Shown one piece after another: positions 60,287-64,000 of a stretch of DNA of 64,000 nt. Source of the stretch: Halopelagius longus (GTDB lineage Archaea; Halobacteriota; Halobacteria; Halobacteriales; Haloferacaceae). Position 1 is the stretch's first letter, and each line of letters begins with the position of its first letter. The DNA lies in contig NZ_FNKQ01000006.1 in assembly GCF_900100875.1 (NCBI RefSeq), positions 62,001 through 126,000 of the forward strand. Reading direction: 5' to 3'. The notes beneath the pieces are model-generated. The model ran no database searches. It had not been told where the DNA came from and saw only the letters and a list, made by a program, of their open reading frames with translations. Position numbers and translations under genes: made by a program.

Positions 60287-61270
60287 TCACTCGTTCCGGA
60301 CGGACTCGTTCGCCGCGTCGTCCGTCGCCCGTCGGTCGACGGACCACCGGTAGTTCAGCACGACCATCCCGGAGTCGTGTTGCGACGTCTCGGCGGTGAC
60401 GCTCGTTCCGAACTCGGTCGCGAGTCCGATAGCGAGGAACGAACCGACGGGGTGGTCGAAGTCGGCGGACGGGCCGAACGCCGGTTCGGAGAGTTCGACG
60501 GTGGCGCGGGCGCCGTCCGCCGTAGTTTCGATCGATGACTCGGCGGAGCGGGCGAGTTCGAACGTCTCGACGACCGCCTCTGTGAGGCGGGCGACGACGG
60601 CCTCCGGTTCGGTCACCCCGTCCGCCGAATCGGTCTCGGCGAACTCGCGGTACAGTTCCGCACCGCTCGGGACGAGTGCCACGCCGGACGTCGTGGCGTC
60701 GTCCGTGACGACGAACGGGCCGTCGAGTTCGGCGTCGGAGGGGACGCCCTCGACCGGCGTTCGGGGGACGTACACGCGCGGGCCGTCCTCCGTCCGAACG
60801 TACGTCCGCCGGTCCGAGAGGTTCAACCGGTCGACGATGGCGCGTTCGTTCCGCAGTAGCGGCGAAACCACCGCCTCGCCGACGTCCGCGGGGACGAACC
60901 GCTCCGGCGTGAGATACCACGTCAACACCGCGGCGAAGACGCCCGTCGCCGCGACGGCGACGAGGGGGCCGCGAACCATCGGAACGAGGGCGGCGACGCC
61001 GCCGGCGAGGAGGCCGACGACCGCCAGACCGAGCGCCGTCCGCCGGTGTTTCGACCGGCGAGTCTGGGCGTACCGCTCCCGGAGGCGTTCGTTCTCGGCG
61101 CGGAGTCTGCGCACCTCGGCGGGGTCCACGAGGCCGTCGGCCTCGCCGTTTCGGCCCTCGGTCCGTCGAGTGCCGCGGGTACTCTCCCCGTCCGTCGTCG
61201 TCCGTCGGTCGGGGTTCCACTCCGACGCGCCGTTTCTGATTCGTCGTTCTCTGTCGCTGTCGTTGCTCAC
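60287..61270 (-). CDS. Membrane protein of the MoxR/DUF58 locus with coiled coil
   Basis: A 327-residue protein: an Arg/Glu-rich disordered N-terminus, a coiled coil (VRRLRAENERLRERYAQT), two helices (ALGLAVVGLLAGGVAALVP, VAVAATGVFAAVLTWYLTP) and a C-terminal domain with EPAFGPSADFDHPVGSFLAI. It starts with GTG and overlaps the upstream gene as GTGA. Similar proteins occur in haloarchaeal DUF58 loci; I do not recognise a named domain. It is the last gene of the operon DUF58, small membrane protein, this gene. Confidence 0.7.
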   Translation of the reverse strand: MSNDSDRERRIRNGASEWNPDRRTTTDGESTRGTRRTEGRNGEADGLVDPAEVRRLRAENERLRERYAQTRRSKHRRTALGLAVVGLLAGGVAALVPMVRGPLVAVAATGVFAAVLTWYLTPERFVPADVGEAVVSPLLRNERAIVDRLNLSDRRTYVRTEDGPRVYVPRTPVEGVPSDAELDGPFVVTDDATTSGVALVPSGAELYREFAETDSADGVTEPEAVVARLTEAVVETFELARSAESSIETTADGARATVELSEPAFGPSADFDHPVGSFLAIGLATEFGTSVTAETSQHDSGMVVLNYRWSVDRRATDDAANESVRNE

Positions 61271-61728
61271 GTTCCTTCCTCCGTTAGTAAACCGAGTCGC
61301 AGTGCGCCGTGACGGTGCAGTATATAGCCGATACCCCCGACGACGGCGACGAGCCCAGCCCCCGCCCAGAGCGTACCGAAGTCACGGGCGACGACGGAGA
61401 CGCCCGCGGTGAAGACGAAGATGGCGACGGCCAACGGCGCTCCGTCCCTCGCGCGGCGACTCGCGTCGAGTTCGGTGACGAGGTACGCGAACGACCCCGC
61501 TTCGAGGAGCGTTACGGTCGCTATCGTCGGCTCCATCGTCAGCCCGAGGATCACGAGATGCGCGAACGCGACGCCGTAGTACCGCGTACTCGCCGCGGTT
61601 GCGATGCCGACGGTCACCGCGAGGAGGACGCCGCCGAGGCCCGCGAGCGACCAGCAGGCCACCGCGATGCTCGCCGTGCCGCCGACGAGGGAGACGAATC
61701 GAACCGCCCGTTCTCTACGTCCGGGCAC
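61267..61728 (-). CDS. Small polytopic membrane protein of the DUF58 operon
   Basis: A 153-residue protein with about five helices, including FVSLVGGTASIAVACWSLAG, GVLLAVTVGIATAASTRYY and ILGLTMEPTIATVTLLEAGS. The GTG start at 61728 is chosen because it overlaps the DUF58 stop region by 14 nt and begins just before the first helix; the frame is open further upstream (to 61812) but that part is an Arg-rich shadow. Typical of haloarchaeal DUF58 loci; function unknown. Confidence 0.65.
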   Translation of the reverse strand: MPGRRERAVRFVSLVGGTASIAVACWSLAGLGGVLLAVTVGIATAASTRYYGVAFAHLVILGLTMEPTIATVTLLEAGSFAYLVTELDASRRARDGAPLAVAIFVFTAGVSVVARDFGTLWAGAGLVAVVGGIGYILHRHGALRLGLLTEEGT

Positions 61729-63181
61729 GGCTCTCGCCTCCGTTCTGACCGCCGGTGTCGCGTCGGCTCCGCCCGACTTCGAGAACCGCCTCGCGCGTCC
61801 GCCCGGGCGCAACCTCGTACGCCCGGACGCCGGGCATCGCGTCGAGTTGCTTCCGGAAGCGCTCGAAGTCGGCGTAGCGCTCGTACGTCCGGTCGTCGGC
61901 CGGGTGACTGCCGTCGAACAGGACCGTCGGCGTCAGGAAGACGGTGACGAGCGTTCCCTCTCGGACGGTCGCTTTCACCGCCTCCCGCGTCTCCTGCGGA
62001 TGGGTGTCGTCCGTACAGAGGACGGTCCACCCGCGCGCCGGTTCGGCCGTCGTCTTCACCCGGAGCCCGTTGAACAGCGGGTCCGAGTTGAACCGCCGCG
62101 TGTACGACTCGAACGGTTCGAAGAACGGTCGCAGCGCCGCGGCGAACTCGTCGTCCCGTCTGCTCAGTTTCGCCTCGATGCGCCGGGCCGCGTTCGAGGG
62201 CGTCCCCGTCCACCCCTCGGACCTTCGCACTGCACCGACTCGGGCGTCGCCTCCGCCCTCGGAGTTCAGAATCCGGCGACATCGGCCGTAGTGGCGCGGC
62301 GCCTCTCGCATCTCCGTATCGACTCGGATGCCGTCCTCGTCGATGAGCGTCAGGCCCACCGGGTCGCGGTTGCGTTCGAGCAACCGAACGATACCGAGGA
62401 GGACTTCGCGCAGGTAGTCCGACTTCCGCCGCCCGGGCCGACCGTCGGCCATCGACTCGCGGCGGTCGAGGAACATCCGCGTTCGGTGGGCCGTCTCGTC
62501 TTCGAGTTCCCGGACGTACGCGTCGCCGAGTCGAGCGGTCGAATTCCAGTCGATTCGGCTCACGGAGTCGCCGGGGACGTACTGTCGAATGCCGACGACG
62601 TCCGTTCCGGCCCCGCTCTGTCCGCTGGGGTGGTCGCCGTACATCTTCGCCGCGAAGTCCTCGCCGCCGACCTGCAGGTCGGACGGCGACGCGGTTTCGA
62701 CGACGACGCTCGCGCGTTCGGGGCGTTCGACCGCCTGTTCGAAGAGTCCGCTCCCGTCCGTGTAGGTACACGTCACTTCGGGTATCTCGTAGCGACCCCC
62801 GAGGGGCGCGGAGAACTCGCACGTCGTCTCTCTCCGCTCGTCTCCCGAACCGAGCGTCAGCGTCGGATGTTCGCCGCTGACGCCGACGGGCCATCCGACC
62901 GCCGCCGAGACGGGCAGGTCCGACGCTTCGTCGGACTCGACGGTGACCGCCACCGTTCCCGGTTCCTTCGGGCGGAGCGTGGGACGCGCCGGCGTCACCG
63001 TCACCGACAGGGAGTCGTCGCACTCGACGAAGCGCGCCGCGGCACGATGCTGAGCGACGAGTAGCCACGCACAGAGAGTCGCCGCGCCCGCGACGGCTAA
63101 CGGCCTATCGCCTAGCGCGCCGACGAGAAGCAAAGTTCCGGCCGTACCGACGACTGCGTGTCCTCGTCGGGTCAACTCCAT
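61715..63181 (-). CDS. DUF58 domain-containing protein
   Basis: A 488-residue protein with two N-terminal hydrophobic segments (GHAVVGTAGTLLLVGALGD, LAVAGAATLCAWLLVAQHR), a beta-rich domain, and the DUF58 region with GTDVVGIRQYVPGDSVSRIDWNS, the family signature (GDSVRxIDWxxxAR), near residue 200. A von Willebrand-like part with RMFLDRRESMADGRPGRRKS follows. DUF58 proteins partner with MoxR ATPases; a MoxR gene is encoded 1.7 kb away on the other strand. Starts the minus-strand operon and diverges from the gene at 63239. Confidence 0.87.
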   Translation of the reverse strand: MELTRRGHAVVGTAGTLLLVGALGDRPLAVAGAATLCAWLLVAQHRAAARFVECDDSLSVTVTPARPTLRPKEPGTVAVTVESDEASDLPVSAAVGWPVGVSGEHPTLTLGSGDERRETTCEFSAPLGGRYEIPEVTCTYTDGSGLFEQAVERPERASVVVETASPSDLQVGGEDFAAKMYGDHPSGQSGAGTDVVGIRQYVPGDSVSRIDWNSTARLGDAYVRELEDETAHRTRMFLDRRESMADGRPGRRKSDYLREVLLGIVRLLERNRDPVGLTLIDEDGIRVDTEMREAPRHYGRCRRILNSEGGGDARVGAVRRSEGWTGTPSNAARRIEAKLSRRDDEFAAALRPFFEPFESYTRRFNSDPLFNGLRVKTTAEPARGWTVLCTDDTHPQETREAVKATVREGTLVTVFLTPTVLFDGSHPADDRTYERYADFERFRKQLDAMPGVRAYEVAPGRTREAVLEVGRSRRDTGGQNGGESRART

Positions 63182-63238
63182 GGCTACTCATCTGAGCGTC
63201 TTCCATTGAATGTTTTGCTCTCGACAACGGAAGAACAT

Positions 63239-64000
63239 ATGTGCAGTGACCGCGAGGATAGCACTGTGCAAGGCTCTCACCGATGGGTCGCGGTCAGCCT
63301 TCTGGTCGCCCTCGCCGTCGTAGTGAGCGGAGTCGCCGGCCCCGTGACGGCGCAAACGCAGGACGCCGGACCGCGGGACTCCGACGGGTTCGCACAGCAG
63401 TCGACGCCCGAGAACGCCACCGGTACGGCCGAGGCCGCCAACAACTCGACCGCCCGTCACGTGAACCCAGACAACGCGACGGACGAGGAGACGATCTCGG
63501 AACTCGAACGCGTTCTCGCCGAACGGCTCTCCGGCCGTCTCAACGAGAGCGCCGCCCGACTCAGCGAGGGCGAGTACAACCGCGCGCAGGGAGAACTCGA
63601 CGAGGAGTACGCCGACTTGCTGAGCAAGTACGCCGAAATCGAAGCGGAACGGGGCAACGAAGAACTCGCGAGCGAGTTCGAGCGCGCGGCGATAGAACAG
63701 CGGAACCTCACTCTGGCGGCACAGGAGTTCAACGAGACACTCGAAGCGTATCAGGAAGCCAAACGACGGGGCGACGAGGAAGAGGCCCGTCGACTGGCCC
63801 ACCGACTGAACAACATCTCGACGCGAGCGAACGTGTCCGAGGACCGCGTCAGAGAGGCGTACACGAATCTGAGCCGGGAGACGGACGAGAATTTCTCCGA
63901 GGCGCGGACCCGCGTCGCGGCCGTCGAGGAGAACCTCACCAGCACCCGGAACGAAATCGTGGCGGCCGAACTGCGGGCGACGAGGCTGACGCTCACCACC
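63239..64000 (+). CDS. Secreted coiled-coil protein (3' end beyond the window)
   Basis: A frame open from ATG 63239 to the end of the window (254 codons), so the C-terminus is missing. A Sec signal (WVAVSLLVALAVVVSGVAG, cleaved near VTAQT) is followed by a Thr/Asn-rich stretch with N-glycosylation sequons (PENATGTAEAANNSTA) and then a long, highly charged helix-forming region (ISELERVLAERLSGRLNESA, NLTLAAQEFNETLEAYQEAK) rich in Glu, Arg and Ala, likely a coiled coil. Divergent from the DUF58 operon. Family not recognised; probably a surface protein linked to the MoxR/DUF58 system. Confidence 0.75.
   Translation, partial: MCSDREDSTVQGSHRWVAVSLLVALAVVVSGVAGPVTAQTQDAGPRDSDGFAQQSTPENATGTAEAANNSTARHVNPDNATDEETISELERVLAERLSGRLNESAARLSEGEYNRAQGELDEEYADLLSKYAEIEAERGNEELASEFERAAIEQRNLTLAAQEFNETLEAYQEAKRRGDEEEARRLAHRLNNISTRANVSEDRVREAYTNLSRETDENFSEARTRVAAVEENLTSTRNEIVAAELRATRLTLTT

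Noticed and set aside
1-64000. tRNA, rRNA or CRISPR features
   Set aside because: I looked for T-arm/anticodon-like patterns, rRNA-like conserved blocks and spaced direct repeats and found none that held up. A sensitive RNA search could still find a small RNA.

Overview
The window looks like a chromosome segment from a halophilic archaeon (class Halobacteria). Coding DNA is mostly near two-thirds G+C (38 of 60 bases in the hand-counted stretch 47461-47520). Predicted proteins are rich in Asp and Glu. Several exported proteins carry twin-arginine signals, one surface protein ends in a PGF-CTERM sorting signal, and many start codons sit about 25 nt after a TATA-like box, as in leaderless haloarchaeal transcripts. 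Haloferacales is a reasonable guess; the sequence alone does not fix the genus.

Layout. 1-2.9 kb: a MATE exporter (5' end cut), a small DUF5786 protein, a Tat-exported ferritin-like protein and a MoaD/ThiS-fold protein. 3.2-7.3 kb: a tight four-gene operon (acetyltransferase, DegT aminotransferase, Gfo/Idh/MocA oxidoreductase, nucleotide-sugar 6-dehydrogenase) with the make-up expected for a UDP-diacetamido-uronic acid such as UDP-GlcNAc3NAcA. 7.4-36.4 kb: a large surface-glycan region. It holds GT2 and GT4 glycosyltransferases, a GT-C-like membrane protein, DUF1616 and DUF354 proteins, an ATP-grasp ligase, a formyltransferase, two NodB-type deacetylases, a tandem FemAB-like pair, AlkP-superfamily enzymes, a second DegT aminotransferase, a Wzx-type flippase, a sugar epimerase, an HprK-like P-loop protein, two Tat-exported beta-helix proteins, and a dockerin metallophosphoesterase next to a cohesin/PGF-CTERM surface protein. 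38.2-44.3 kb: a lower-G+C cassette (27/60 at 39001-39060, 31/60 at 41041-41100) with its own GT4, GT-C-like protein and flippase, plus a decayed transposase tail. 44.4-50.6 kb: more GT4 and AlkP-superfamily genes. 50.7-57 kb: a MacB-like ABC exporter, a Tat protein of unknown function and a second DUF1616 protein. 57-64 kb: a MoxR/DUF58/DUF4350 locus with small membrane proteins and the start of a secreted coiled-coil protein that runs off the end.

How it fits together. Activated amino-uronic sugars and other sugars are assembled on the cytoplasmic face, modified by deacetylation, formylation, ATP-grasp ligation and probably FemAB-type acylation, flipped by Wzx proteins, and extended or transferred outside by GT-C-like proteins. 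Exported beta-helix proteins and a cohesin-dockerin pair may act on or display the product. No AglB, S-layer gene, RNA gene or CRISPR array was seen.

Two regulatory patterns stand out. First, a repeated promoter element (TAACAA core with a TA dinucleotide about 9 nt upstream) occurs nine times, only within the glycan region. Second, most glycan genes that have a 5' leader carry a short leader ORF that ends on, or within 4 nt of, the main start codon (TGATG, ATGA or GTGA). Together these suggest an undescribed leader-ORF-coupled regulon for glycan genes.
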